Source: Burkholderiales bacterium (GTDB lineage Bacteria; Pseudomonadota; Gammaproteobacteria; Burkholderiales; Burkholderiaceae_B). Taken from it: DNA of 64,000 nt. The DNA lies in NCBI GenBank assembly GCA_027484315.1, contig JAIXTE010000005.1, forward strand, positions 1 to 64,000, written 5' to 3'. The notes beneath the pieces are model-generated. The model did no database searches and was not told the origin of the DNA. It worked only from the letters and a program-made list of their open reading frames with translations. A program made the translations under genes and the position numbers. Each line of letters opens with the position of its first letter. Position 1 is the first letter of the stretch. Of this stretch, positions 7,800 to 16,529 are shown piece by piece.

Positions 7800-7827
7800 T
7801 CAAAAATGCGCTAGCGGTGCTTGCAGT

Positions 7828-7862
7828 TCCCCACAGGAGACACATTTCAGTGGGGATTTTTT
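7828..7862 (+). terminator. Rho-independent terminator of the integrase operon
   Basis: TCCCCAC (7828-7834) pairs perfectly with GTGGGGA (7850-7856), followed by TTTTTT. It lies directly after the third gene of the excisionase/integrase operon. Confidence 0.75.
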
Positions 7863-7960
7863 CTTTCTGGAAGCGGAATTGGAGATAAGTTAGAAAACCT
7901 CTGATTGTGGGGCTCGGTAATTTTCTGATGGACGATGGAAAGCAGATCGCATAATATAAA

Positions 7961-7980
7961 TACTGTTTTTATATACAGCA
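7961..7980 (+). promoter_or_regulatory. Perfect LexA (SOS) box
   Basis: CTGT-N8-ACAG at 7963-7978 (spacer TTTTATAT). A TATAAA/ATAATA -10-like stretch lies directly to its left, and the ATG of the next gene begins 10 bases after it. The placement predicts tight repression and induction by DNA damage. Confidence 0.8.
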
Positions 7981-7987
7981 CTTAATT

Positions 7988-8329
7988 ATGCTCTTTAACC
8001 TCACTCTGCTTCGCGAACGCGGCAAACGCTTGGAATCACCCCCGGTAATTCATGATGATGGGGTGATCAAAAGCAACCACGACGGCAAATTCATGTCTTT
8101 GAGCGTGAATTCCTACTACGGCGGGGTGAGTCGAGCACCAGGCCTTTATGAAGCAAAATTGATGAAATTCAATGCTGATGAAATCGTGTTTCTCGGCTTC
8201 GAGACGGTCGAGGGCCGAGCCTATGTGCAGGAATGGAAGTTAACACCATCGAAGGTGTCCTCAACATGGCATGTCGTGAGAAATGAGGAGGTGCCGACGC
8301 ATCACACCCACCGATTGATGGATGCTTAG
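7988..8329 (+). CDS. Unknown SOS-controlled small protein
   Basis: 113-residue protein with no recognised domain, signal or membrane segment. It begins M-L-F-N-L-T-L-L-R-E and has a central Y-Y-G-G-V-S-R-A-P-G-L-Y-E-A-K-L segment. The rest looks like a compact beta-rich fold (E-I-V-F-L-G-F-E, V-Q-E-W-K-L). A His-rich T-H-H-T-H-R tail ends it. The start lies 10 bases after a perfect LexA box, so the leader is very short. The stop codon touches the boundary of the duplicated recombinase-gene terminus. It may be an SOS-induced accessory protein of a mobile element. Confidence 0.6.
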   Translation: MLFNLTLLRERGKRLESPPVIHDDGVIKSNHDGKFMSLSVNSYYGGVSRAPGLYEAKLMKFNADEIVFLGFETVEGRAYVQEWKLTPSKVSSTWHVVRNEEVPTHHTHRLMDA

Positions 8330-8335
8330 ACTGTT

Positions 8336-8404
8336 TCATTCATCAATTAGCTGCTCAATGGTCGCACTGTTTACCGTTCGCTTTCCATTTCGTTCTTGCA
8401 GGGT
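8336..8404 (-). pseudogene. Orphan 3' end of a recombinase-trio third gene
   Basis: Encodes 22 codons plus TGA on the minus strand, ending E-Q-L-I-D-E. 19 of 22 residues match the end of the gene at 16530-17327, with additional synonymous differences. DNA similarity runs about 12 bases past the stop and stops abruptly at both ends (about 8325 and 8405). It is a diverged copy, not a recent duplication. It marks the end of a lost second copy of the trio, or a duplicated element boundary. Confidence 0.85.
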
Positions 8405-8732
8405 ACCGGAGCGCTAGAAAATCGGTAGGCAAGTACCCCGAGGCGTGGTCTTTGCAAGTCGACCCCCTTAAATCACAGTTCTGATCGAAACTAAACGCGC
8501 AGAGAATCTGAGAAGTTTTTTTATGTGTCAGATTTTCGGCCGAAACAGTCTTTGCTCCATGACTTGTGGATTGACCGCTTTGTGGACAAATCGGATGATA
8601 CAACTTCTCGGCTATCTTGCTCTCTTGGTTCGAATAGCACTTATCACCATGATTCCTTGTGCTAATTTCCCCCGAACGAATTTCGGTAACTTTCCTGACG
8701 TACTGTAAGAAGGGTATCTCAAGGAGTATGGT

Positions 8733-9029
8733 ATGAAATTCAGCTACACAATCAGGCAGGTAAGCGATTCTAAATATGAGCTCAGATTTCCGGATTTCAT
8801 AGGTGCAAGGGAGTTTTTTTTGAGCGAGGTACAGGCCCATCAAGAAGCTATGAATATTTTTCTTGAGGCAGTGCAGGCTAGGTTTGAAAACAAGCAAAGA
8901 GTTCCCGATTCCTCCGCAGTCCCAGAGTCAAATGGCGTGATTTGTGTTCCAGGTACTTTTCAGGAATTGATAATTCAACACAACCTCAGCATGGAAAAAC
9001 TAAGTGAAATTCAAGATGTCAATGAGTAG
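8733..9029 (+). CDS. HicB-like small protein
   Basis: 98 residues. The N-terminal Y-T-I-R-Q-V-S-D-S-K-Y-E-L-R-F-P-D-F is followed by E-A-M-N-I-F-L-E-A-V-Q-A-R-F-E and V-P-D-S-S. This order (strand, F-P-D-F, helix with acidic-aromatic residues, proline-rich end) matches the partial RNase-H fold of HicB antitoxins. The typical C-terminal helix-turn-helix is weak or replaced by F-Q-E-L-I-I-Q-H-N-L-S. No HicA toxin is visible beside it. It lies about 60 bases upstream of parA, on the same strand, possibly in one transcript. Confidence 0.5.
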   Translation: MKFSYTIRQVSDSKYELRFPDFIGAREFFLSEVQAHQEAMNIFLEAVQARFENKQRVPDSSAVPESNGVICVPGTFQELIIQHNLSMEKLSEIQDVNE

Positions 9030-9059
9030 CGATTGTTAAACCAATGACTTGTCTTACTA

Positions 9060-9752
9060 TTGAAATATATTTTTCATTGGGAACAAGTTTTGAAAACTAT
9101 CGTGATCGCGAGTCAGAAAGGTGGAGTTGGTAAAACAACAGTTTGCATTAATCTGGCTGTCCAGGCCTTGAACCACACCAAGAAGAAAATCGCATTGCTG
9201 GATCTGGATCCGCAGAGATCTTTGCACACCTGGTTCGATCTACGTTCGAACAATGGAGTGCGCATAAGCAAGCGCATGTCACTACTTGCGTCTAGCAAAG
9301 CTGATTTTGCGTTGGAATTGGAAAACCTGAAAGATGATGGGTATGGTTATGTATTTATTGACACGCCACCTGTTGACAAATCCTGGATGGCACGAGTTTT
9401 TGCATTCAGTGATTTGGTTATTGTTCCAACCAAGGCTGGCCCGTTCGATATCGCCGCAGCACGCCCAACCCTTCAAATGGCGCTTGAAAAAGCAATCCCG
9501 GTTCGTTGGCTCTTCTCTGGGGTCATTCTTCCAAAGCCCGAAGTCAGGGAAATTGCAATGCAACTATTGCAGACCGCCAAGGTGTGTCCAGGTGTTGTGA
9601 AAGAGTTAAGTGATGTAGTACGAGCGACACAACTGGGTATGGCAGTTTCGGAATTTAATCCTGACAGCGCAGCATCGAGAGCGTATCACCTGAATTGGTT
9701 GGACATTGAGAACGAATTGGTCAAGACACGCGAGTTCAAGCACAAAATTTAG
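9060..9752 (+). CDS. parA: ParA-family ATPase
   Basis: About 220-230 residues. The deviant Walker A K-G-G-V-G-K-T-T lies near residue 20, switch region L-D-L-D-P-Q-R-S near 47, and Walker B-like Y-V-F-I-D-T-P-P near 96, as in chromosome/plasmid-partition ParA and MinD-like ATPases. A TTG at 9090 gives the conventional K-T-I-V-I-A-S-Q-K start; the TTG at 9060 is the alternative. No ParB gene or parS cluster is adjacent. ParA orphans of this sort are common in integrative elements and help their maintenance (inference). Confidence 0.85.
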   Translation: MKYIFHWEQVLKTIVIASQKGGVGKTTVCINLAVQALNHTKKKIALLDLDPQRSLHTWFDLRSNNGVRISKRMSLLASSKADFALELENLKDDGYGYVFIDTPPVDKSWMARVFAFSDLVIVPTKAGPFDIAAARPTLQMALEKAIPVRWLFSGVILPKPEVREIAMQLLQTAKVCPGVVKELSDVVRATQLGMAVSEFNPDSAASRAYHLNWLDIENELVKTREFKHKI

Positions 9753-9873
9753 CTCCATAGGTTACCGACGGGTAACATTCTTGTAACTTGATATCGAGAT
9801 AATCAAATGTTGACATTGTGGTCTCCTTCCCAATTCAGGCGGGCCGTTAATTGAACACACTCGACGGCTTTTA

Positions 9874-9911
9874 GCCCTCTGCGCTCCGAACCGCAGGGGG
9901 CTTTTATTTTT
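9874..9911 (+). terminator. Rho-independent terminator after parA
   Basis: GCCCTCTGCG (9874-9883) pairs with CGCAGGGGGC (9892-9901) with one wobble. The T-rich run TTTTATTTTT follows. Confidence 0.75.
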
Positions 9912-10293
9912 ACGCTCGCCGACTTATGAACAGTGCAGCAAAGGATGTGATTAGCGCAACGGTGACAGACAAAATCGCCACTGTTTCGATATTGTAGAAG
10001 AGCGCTTTTTTTAATTAGCCTACTTTTTGGTTTTTTAGGTCGGGCATGAGCCGCATTAAATTGCGTGACAGGCATAAGCCACAATCTCCCGGTTATCGAG
10101 TACTCGCTTTTGTCTTACGACTTTGCCGTCAGTGCCGATTTAAAATTGTTTGTATACGGATTGAAAAAATTATGAGGAAATCAACAAATCGAAGATTTGG
10201 TTGATGACGTGTCATGCTGAGGATCTCCTCCTTGAAAAATAGAGAATCCTTAAGGATGTTTTTATAGAATACGGGACTTTGTGGAGAAGCAAG
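9912..10293. other. Non-coding stretch between parA terminator and next small gene
   Basis: No supportable gene. Several A+T-rich tracts are present, but no clear direct-repeat iterons or parS-like palindromes were seen. Confidence 0.4.
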
Positions 10294-10467
10294 ATGGAAC
10301 AGTTCATCAAAGAATTGAAAAACGTTCGCAAGGCTCTGGAGCACGCCATTGCTGCGGCTGATGACATGCCTGTTGCTGAGCGAACCTTAAAAGATCTAAA
10401 GGACGCTCAGACTCTTATCGAATCTGTGATTCGTCGAAACAAAGCCCAGCTCGACAAGAAGAAGTGA
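10294..10467 (+). CDS. Small coiled-coil protein
   Basis: 57-residue, highly charged helical protein (M-E-Q-F-I-K-E-L-K-N-V-R-K-A-L-E), ending in a lysine-rich tail. The ATG at 10294 is preceded by GGAGAAG; an upstream ATG five codons earlier exists but lacks a site. Unknown function. It stops 21 bases before the convergent metallohydrolase gene. Confidence 0.5.
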   Translation: MEQFIKELKNVRKALEHAIAAADDMPVAERTLKDLKDAQTLIESVIRRNKAQLDKKK

Positions 10468-10487
10468 ACGTTTAGGCGGCCTGCTTT

Positions 10488-12089
10488 TCAATCTGACGGG
10501 GCGCGTATGAATATTGGATTGGTCAGTGCCAGAGGTGTCGGATACGATGGCGGTGTAATTGGAGGTCTAAGTTCTGCGCGAACACCACCTTGAGCAATGG
10601 CCGGAACATTGATCTGAACTGTTTGAGCTTCGCCATTCAACACTGAAACATGTACTGGTGCTCCGTTGTGAAACACCAAAAGTACGGCTCCCGGCATGGC
10701 CTGTTTGACTTCAACATCGATGGTTACCAAATCAGTCAATGAAGCAGTGATGACATCCCCCATCATTAATTCCCCAGATTTAATAATCAGGCTGGGCCCG
10801 CTCGGGTGTTGCGTGATGTACGCGCGGCAGGACCTGAGGCTGTCGACAATCGCTCGGCGAGAAAGTGACTCTGCCCAAACCACAGTGGTTGGTGTGCCTA
10901 TTTCGTAGGGGGTGCCCAGAGGATTGCTACCATCGAATCCGTGGATGTCCGAGCCTCCGTTAACGCAGAGCCTGCGGTTACGGGCAAGCTCAAGATCCCA
11001 TTGCCGCAAGGACAGGTCGCCGCTGGATGCAAAGAACTCGGCATTCCATATCTCAAGCGCATCGGGCAGCGCTCTCGCGTCAAGATCGCTGTCTTGAAAG
11101 AAACCCCAGTCAGAACCTGCACCGGGCACTACGTAGGGATGCGCGGCTGTTGAGAATATCTTCTTCTCTCGCAATGTTTCCAATAGGGGGATAATTGGGC
11201 TGTCGTTTTCTCCCCAAAGAGGCGTTCGTGCATATCGCCCAAACTCAGGCCGAAATCTCCAGTCAATATGCTCATCCACATCCAGCCCGGCAACGACTAG
11301 GTGGCCAGGCCCACCCTGCCAAGTTGTGACCTCTTCTCCCGCCAACAGCAGAAACCCTTCTGGACTCGCCGATCTCAGGCGCCTGTTCTGAACTGTAACG
11401 TTATGGTCGGTAAGTGCAATGAAATCTAATCCATTTGCTTTCGCTGCTTCAGCAGCCTCTCGTGGGGTTTTTGCAGAACCGCTGGAAAATGCGTCACTCG
11501 AGAACACCGTGTGAACATGCAGGTCGCCTTTGTACCAGCCCGGCCTGTTGATCACCATTTCTGGTACAGGTTCAATCACTGGCCTGGTCAGGTTGACCAG
11601 GTCGGTATCAACAATTCCGTTCTGAGAAAATAGTTTGATTTCAACAAATGCGGTGCCGCCGAAATTCAAAAAATTAGGCACAGCGATTTGCCATTCACCT
11701 GCGGGTAAGTCACCTGCACTAAAACCCGGGGTGGCAGAATCTTGTTGTACAAAAATTTCCCTGCGCTCCTCGCCTGTTATCCCCCTGAAATCACTCATCT
11801 GGAAGCGAGCACCACCTGGACCAAACAAACCAAGTCCCAATTTCGTGTCAGGAGACCCCTCAATGAATCGAGCCTCGATACGTTGGATTCCGCTGGACAA
11901 ATTAAAAAGCAAATAAAGTGTGTTACCCGGGATACCCACTGGTCCTGAGAGAACCAATGTTTGCTCCAGGCGAGGTGAAGCCTGTTGCTCCACCACCGAA
12001 GCATTTGAAACACCAACAGAAGTGTCCGTTGCCTCGCCGGAGCAAGCTGCAATCGACAGGAACACGACCAAGACAGTCACAAACCGCAT
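10488..12089 (-). CDS. CehA/McbA-like PHP-domain metallohydrolase, lipoprotein
   Basis: 533 residues. A lipoprotein signal (L-S-I-A-A-C, Cys at about 16) and a beta-rich pre-domain (residues about 40-180) precede a PHP domain. Metal ligands are visible in L-H-V-H-T-V-F-S-S-D at about 190-199, A-L-T-D-H-N at about 225-230, A-G-E-E-V-T near 248, G-H-L-V-V near 258, A-A-H-P-Y near 316, and G-G-S-D-I-H near 378. CehA/McbA-type enzymes are exported metal-dependent hydrolases of carbamate or phosphoester bonds. Two other extracytoplasmic phosphoester hydrolases follow divergently, so the substrate is probably an organophosphate or nucleotide (inference). Confidence 0.85.
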   Translation of the reverse strand: MRFVTVLVVFLSIAACSGEATDTSVGVSNASVVEQQASPRLEQTLVLSGPVGIPGNTLYLLFNLSSGIQRIEARFIEGSPDTKLGLGLFGPGGARFQMSDFRGITGEERREIFVQQDSATPGFSAGDLPAGEWQIAVPNFLNFGGTAFVEIKLFSQNGIVDTDLVNLTRPVIEPVPEMVINRPGWYKGDLHVHTVFSSDAFSSGSAKTPREAAEAAKANGLDFIALTDHNVTVQNRRLRSASPEGFLLLAGEEVTTWQGGPGHLVVAGLDVDEHIDWRFRPEFGRYARTPLWGENDSPIIPLLETLREKKIFSTAAHPYVVPGAGSDWGFFQDSDLDARALPDALEIWNAEFFASSGDLSLRQWDLELARNRRLCVNGGSDIHGFDGSNPLGTPYEIGTPTTVVWAESLSRRAIVDSLRSCRAYITQHPSGPSLIIKSGELMMGDVITASLTDLVTIDVEVKQAMPGAVLLVFHNGAPVHVSVLNGEAQTVQINVPAIAQGGVRAELRPPITPPSYPTPLALTNPIFIRAPSD

Positions 12090-12204
12090 ACCTTCAGCCC
12101 AATAAGGTTATCGCTCGTCTCTGATACCTAAAGGATGTCAAATTGGACTTGCCTCAGGACACTAAATGACACACAGCAAAGTAGTCATAAATTGCACCCA
12201 GAGA

Positions 12205-12229
12205 TGTGACAAATAAGAGACCTGTCACA
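12205..12229. promoter_or_regulatory. Inverted repeat in divergent phosphatase promoter region
   Basis: TGTGACA (12205-12211) and TGTCACA (12223-12229) form a perfect 7+7 inverted repeat with an 11-base spacer. It lies between the divergent hydrolase gene and the phosphatase operon. It resembles a dimeric regulator site; a PhoB box is possible but not convincing. Confidence 0.4.
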
Positions 12230-12313
12230 CTGAGCTTCTCTTCGAAGGTGTTTAGTTGTTAGCGAAGTACAACTGACTTGCCAGTGTACTTGACCCTCAC
12301 GGAGTAAACGCAA

Positions 12314-12883
12314 TTGATTGTTACCTGGATAAAATTTCTAGCGGCTGTGATGATCCTGGTGTGGGCCTCTGTATTCCACGCATCAAATTTGGAGGCAAGA
12401 AAGGCGCTGAGTGTTAAGACAAACAAAGCAGATGAAGAGTTGGCAATTAGTCTTCCAAAGGGGTGGACTACTAAAAGAGGTGTCATGGGTAATCAATTGC
12501 TGTCTGAATTTGAAAAACCTTTGGAAGGTCAACGCCCTGTCAAAGCACTTTTGATGTTCTCCAATCAGGGGTTGAAAACAGGGTCACAATCGACCCTTGA
12601 AACATCTGCCTCTTTTCGTGGCAAACAGATTTGCTATCACGCCAGTGAATGCGTGGCTTCCGAATTCAAGAAGACAGCCATTAAAGATGGGTTCGGCTTG
12701 ATGGCCACTATCAAAACCACCGAGCCCGCTGGCAAAAAAATCTATCTCGTGCTTCTGGTGGAATCTCCAAGAGGCGAACATTGGAGCGCTGTTCTAAGCG
12801 CGGATCAGGTTCAGTATCCATCGTCCGAGCAATATTTCAATGAGGTCATTAAGTCCTCTATTCGTTTCAAACAACGTGGATAA
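12314..12883 (+). CDS. Unknown exported protein upstream of phosphatases
   Basis: 189 residues. The N-terminal hydrophobic segment (residues about 5-23, ending A-S-V-F-H-A-S) looks like a signal peptide or anchor. The mature part contains I-S-L-P-K-G-W and two cysteines in Q-I-C-Y-H-A-S-E-C, likely a disulfide in the periplasm. TTG start with GGAG 8 bases upstream. It ends 9 bases before the metallophosphoesterase gene and is probably co-transcribed with it. I do not recognise the family. Confidence 0.65.
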   Translation: MIVTWIKFLAAVMILVWASVFHASNLEARKALSVKTNKADEELAISLPKGWTTKRGVMGNQLLSEFEKPLEGQRPVKALLMFSNQGLKTGSQSTLETSASFRGKQICYHASECVASEFKKTAIKDGFGLMATIKTTEPAGKKIYLVLLVESPRGEHWSAVLSADQVQYPSSEQYFNEVIKSSIRFKQRG

Positions 12884-12892
12884 CAAAACAAA

Positions 12893-14194
12893 ATGAATTC
12901 GAACCACCCGATGTTGAATAAACCAGCTTCCTTAAGCGTATCCATTCTGGCTTCATTGTTGCTGTCCTCTTGTCTTGGTGATGAGTCCTCACAAGGCACG
13001 GCCACCGGGACCAACTCAACTACGCAGCCTGCAGCGGCCGATACAACAAAAGTCCGTTTTGTAGGATTTGGGGATGCTGGCCAGGCCACGGGGGCGGGGC
13101 CCGCAGCACAGACTGCCGTGGGCAATGCCATGGCTTCGGTTTGCAAGGAAATGGGCTGTGACTTTGCTCTTGAATTTGGAGACAACTTTTATCTATCGGG
13201 AGTTTCCAGCACCACTGACACTCAGTGGCAATCCAAATTTGAAAATCCATATGCAAACCTGAATCTCCCGGTGTTTGCTACCCTGGGGAATCACGACAAT
13301 TCCCAGGGGCCTGGCGAAGGCAGCGACAACAGCAAAGGCGACGTGCAGGTGGCTTATCACACGGCTTCCGAAAATCAGAACAAAAAATGGAACATGCCGG
13401 CTCGGTATTACAAGTTCACCGCACCGCTTTCTTCAGCAAATAACAACGGGTTTGATATCAACGTACCCATGGGCTATGAGTTGGCGCAAACACCCATAGA
13501 ACCCATTGTTGAGTTTTTCAGTCTTGATTCCAACCCTTTAACCGCCATTGGCCTGGCGACCAATGATGCGGCAACCTACAACTACATCACTTACGGCCCG
13601 GTGATGATGGACTGGTACAACGAGGCGCTGAAATCATCCAAGGCCCCCTGGAAAATCGCTTTCGCTCACCATCCGTATGTGTCCAATGGTTTGCATGGCA
13701 ATGCTGGCGAATACGATGGCACTGGTGCTGTGACAACGGTGTTTGGCCCGATGAAGCAAGTGTTGAGCCAATTGCCTTTGCCAATCAACACAGTGTTGTC
13801 ACTGACCCAGACTGGTGAACCCTGGCTCGATTTTCATAACAACAGCAGTTGCACCAATGGTCTTGATTTCTTTATGTTTGGCCACGACCACGATATTGAA
13901 TGGTTGAAACCACAAGACAAATGCGGCCCGAAAACAAACTTCATCTTATCGGGCGCAGCCGAGCAGCCCAGGGCGTTTGGCGACCCAAATCGCAACCCCG
14001 TTTACTTTCAAAAAGACAATATTCTCGGCTTCTGGTGGTTTGAATTCTCTAATAATGAAATGATTGGTACTGCCTATGAGGTGACTTTTCCTACCGGGGG
14101 TGACGGCAGTGATTTCACGGTTACCAAGTTGCATGAGCAAACAATGAAACGTGAGGGTAAAAGAGAAATTACCGTCACTTTCTCCAGGAATTAA
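12893..14194 (+). CDS. Purple-acid-phosphatase-like metallophosphoesterase, lipoprotein
   Basis: 433 residues with a lipobox-like L-L-S-S-C (Cys about 27). Calcineurin-type metal motifs occur in order: G-F-G-D-A-G at about 58-63, F-G-D-N-F-Y at about 95-100, L-G-N-H-D-N at about 131-136, F-A-H-H-P-Y near 260, and F-G-H-D-H-D near 329. This resembles ACP5/tartrate-resistant acid phosphatases and their bacterial relatives, which hydrolyse phosphomonoesters outside the cytoplasm. Co-directional with the exported protein before it and with PhoD after it (20-base gap). Confidence 0.85.
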   Translation: MNSNHPMLNKPASLSVSILASLLLSSCLGDESSQGTATGTNSTTQPAAADTTKVRFVGFGDAGQATGAGPAAQTAVGNAMASVCKEMGCDFALEFGDNFYLSGVSSTTDTQWQSKFENPYANLNLPVFATLGNHDNSQGPGEGSDNSKGDVQVAYHTASENQNKKWNMPARYYKFTAPLSSANNNGFDINVPMGYELAQTPIEPIVEFFSLDSNPLTAIGLATNDAATYNYITYGPVMMDWYNEALKSSKAPWKIAFAHHPYVSNGLHGNAGEYDGTGAVTTVFGPMKQVLSQLPLPINTVLSLTQTGEPWLDFHNNSSCTNGLDFFMFGHDHDIEWLKPQDKCGPKTNFILSGAAEQPRAFGDPNRNPVYFQKDNILGFWWFEFSNNEMIGTAYEVTFPTGGDGSDFTVTKLHEQTMKREGKREITVTFSRN

Positions 14195-14214
14195 ATTTAA
14201 GAAAGGTTGTAGTC

Positions 14215-15948
14215 ATGAGTTCCAAAAACAGGCGTTACGCCAAATCGATCAACAATAGACTTGGCCACAGCCGATTGGTTAGCAGGCGTGGATTTCTCAA
14301 AACCAGCATAATTGGCGCGGGCGGTTTAGGTTTGGCATCGCAATTGTCAGGCTGTGGATCTGAGGACTTGTCGTCATCTGCACAAACCACAGCAGCGGGT
14401 AGTAACACGCAAGCTCGGGAAATTGACGCGTTGGCTGTGGATAACATCCCCGTCGAGTTCAAGCACAGCGTAGCATCGGGTGACCCGTTAAGTGATCGCG
14501 TAATCATTTGGACACGAGTGAATCCTATTGAAGCGACCGAGAGAGCAATACTTGTGAACTGGGAAATGGCGCTGGATCCTGAATTTTCGCAAGTTGTAAA
14601 GTCTGGCACTACCAAAACCGCCGCGCAGCGCGATTACACAGTAAAGCTGGACGTTGATGGGCTGCGGCCATACACCACCTACTACTATCGCTTCAAATCC
14701 GGGGACGCGACTTCTCCAGTGGGGCGTACGAAAACTGCGCCAACATCGAATGAAACCAATCGAATTAGAGCCGCTGTTGTTGCCTGCTCAAACTACGTTG
14801 CGGGCTATTTCAACGCTTATGGTTTGCTGGCCCGGCGGGCTGATCTGGATTTGGTGTTTCACCTCGGCGACTACATTTATGAGACTGGTGATGCAATCAT
14901 CCGTGCGCATCGACCAGCCCGAGAAATCGTGTCACTCGCAGACTATAGAGAGCGCTATGCACAATATCGAGAGGACCCGTTTCTGCAAGAGGCACATCGT
15001 CAGCATCCTTGGGTAGTAACATGGGATGACCATGAAACTACAAACAACTCATACAATGATGGTGCTGAAAATCATCAGCCGGATACCGAGGGCGACTGGC
15101 AGGTACGAAAGGGACAAGCTGTCCGAGCGTATTTTGAATGGATGCCTATTCGAGAGAATTCCAATAGCGAGTTTGACGCGCCAGAGAAAGGCCTGAAGCC
15201 AGAGGGCAATGGCAAGGTATTTCGTACGATCCGTTACGGAGATGTAGCAACCTTTCTAGTCCTCGATACCCGTCTTGCTGGCCGGGTAATGCAGAACGGT
15301 ACAGCGATAGTTTCAGAGGAGCAAACCATCCTGGGCAAAGAGCAGCGCGAATGGCTTTTGTCGGAAATGAAGAGTAACAAGGCGGAATGGACAGTGGTTG
15401 CCCAGCAAATGACCTTCGGTCCAGTCAAGGCGGTTCCTCTACCCGATGACTCTGGGGCGCAGTACGTGAATTCCGATGCGTGGGACGGATATCGATTTGA
15501 CCGCAATGCGATCTTTGACTGTATCGAAGAAAATGATCTGAAAAACTTCACGGTGTTGTCTGGGGACATTCACGCAACCATCGCTATGGACCTGCCGCGT
15601 GACGCAGGCCTGCTGGGTGGATACAATCCATTGACTGGGGCCGGGTCGCTAGGCGTAGAACTGTGTTGTAACGCGGTCGCAAATCCCGGACTTCCTATCT
15701 GGACAGCCGCCCGAACAGTAAATCCTCATTTGAAGCATGCTAATGAGATCGACAATGGCTACATGTTGATTGATATCACCACAGAATCCCTGCAGGCCGA
15801 GTGGTACTACAACCTGATCAGAACTATTGACTTGACTCAAGAACGTCCAGATCCAGTGTCATTGCGAACTCTGTCAGGAACTAACAATTTGTTGCCAAGC
15901 TTAAGGACGGATTCAAAAGTAAATCCCCCACTGTTAGCGCCCAATTGA
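14215..15948 (+). CDS. phoD: PhoD-family alkaline phosphatase
   Basis: 577 residues. Tat signal S-R-R-G-F-L-K at about 23-29, followed by a hydrophobic stretch and L-S-G-C. The N-terminal Fn3-like PhoD_N domain includes F-K-H-S-V-A-S-G-D-P and V-I-I-W-T-R. The catalytic domain includes A-C-S-N-Y at about 190, H-L-G-D-Y-I-Y at about 217, W-D-D-H-E at about 270, and S-G-D-I-H at about 450. PhoD enzymes are secreted phosphodiester/monoester hydrolases with Ca/Fe centres. Last gene of the presumed phosphatase operon. Confidence 0.92.
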   Translation: MSSKNRRYAKSINNRLGHSRLVSRRGFLKTSIIGAGGLGLASQLSGCGSEDLSSSAQTTAAGSNTQAREIDALAVDNIPVEFKHSVASGDPLSDRVIIWTRVNPIEATERAILVNWEMALDPEFSQVVKSGTTKTAAQRDYTVKLDVDGLRPYTTYYYRFKSGDATSPVGRTKTAPTSNETNRIRAAVVACSNYVAGYFNAYGLLARRADLDLVFHLGDYIYETGDAIIRAHRPAREIVSLADYRERYAQYREDPFLQEAHRQHPWVVTWDDHETTNNSYNDGAENHQPDTEGDWQVRKGQAVRAYFEWMPIRENSNSEFDAPEKGLKPEGNGKVFRTIRYGDVATFLVLDTRLAGRVMQNGTAIVSEEQTILGKEQREWLLSEMKSNKAEWTVVAQQMTFGPVKAVPLPDDSGAQYVNSDAWDGYRFDRNAIFDCIEENDLKNFTVLSGDIHATIAMDLPRDAGLLGGYNPLTGAGSLGVELCCNAVANPGLPIWTAARTVNPHLKHANEIDNGYMLIDITTESLQAEWYYNLIRTIDLTQERPDPVSLRTLSGTNNLLPSLRTDSKVNPPLLAPN

Positions 15949-16529
15949 AACAAACGTAATTTTTTTAAAAACAGATGCAAGTGGGATTATTGATCCGATC
16001 AAAGCTTCGAGTCTAAGTGAGTCGATGTATTTTTAATTGTGTTACCAATTGACTGTTTTTCAATTTTTTTTTGGCGAAGTTCAGATGGAAGGTGACCCCG
16101 TTCTAAAAAGAGCGCCACTTGCTCAAAGGCAGTCGTTGTAACAGATGCATGAAATGATCGCTTCGGCCGATTATCGGACATATCGTTGGGTAACTTTATT
16201 AACTCATCAGATTGAGGATGCAGGGTATTCACATTTGAATTAGGGAATATCACCAACTTGAGACAGCTCGCGATTCCACCCTCTTAAACTAGGCGGTAAC
16301 CTGGCAGGCGCTTGATGTGTGACTCCATCTCTAGAGTACCATTGAGGAAATGGCCCATAAATTTGCGAATGTGCTTGAAACTTTCGGCTCCTCGATTCGG
16401 CGTGAAGAAGCTCCTGCCAATCCATTTTCTTCAATCAATCAAGTTCCCCCAGTTGCACCAGACAAAAACTTATCGGTTCTCCTTCGAGTCCTTGCGATGG
16501 AGATCCAAACGAACATAGAGTAGGTTGTC
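15949..16529. other. Stretch between phoD and recombinase trio
   Basis: Two overlapping minus-strand open frames lie downstream of the trio: 16240-16434 (64 codons, M-D-W-Q-E-L-L start) and 15999-16256 (85 codons). They could be small cargo genes, but neither has a recognisable product or a strong ribosome site. Similarity to the 8.3-kb repeat begins at about 16520. Confidence 0.35.

Noticed and set aside
12120-12240. PhoB box for the phosphatase genes
   Set aside because: The CTGTCAC element occurs as an inverted, not an 11-base-spaced direct, repeat, so it does not fit the Pho-box consensus well.
15999-16434. Two overlapping minus-strand frames as fourth and fifth genes of the trio operon
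   Set aside because: They lie outside the repeat boundary at about 16,520, have weak starts and no recognisable products; left as a possibility only.
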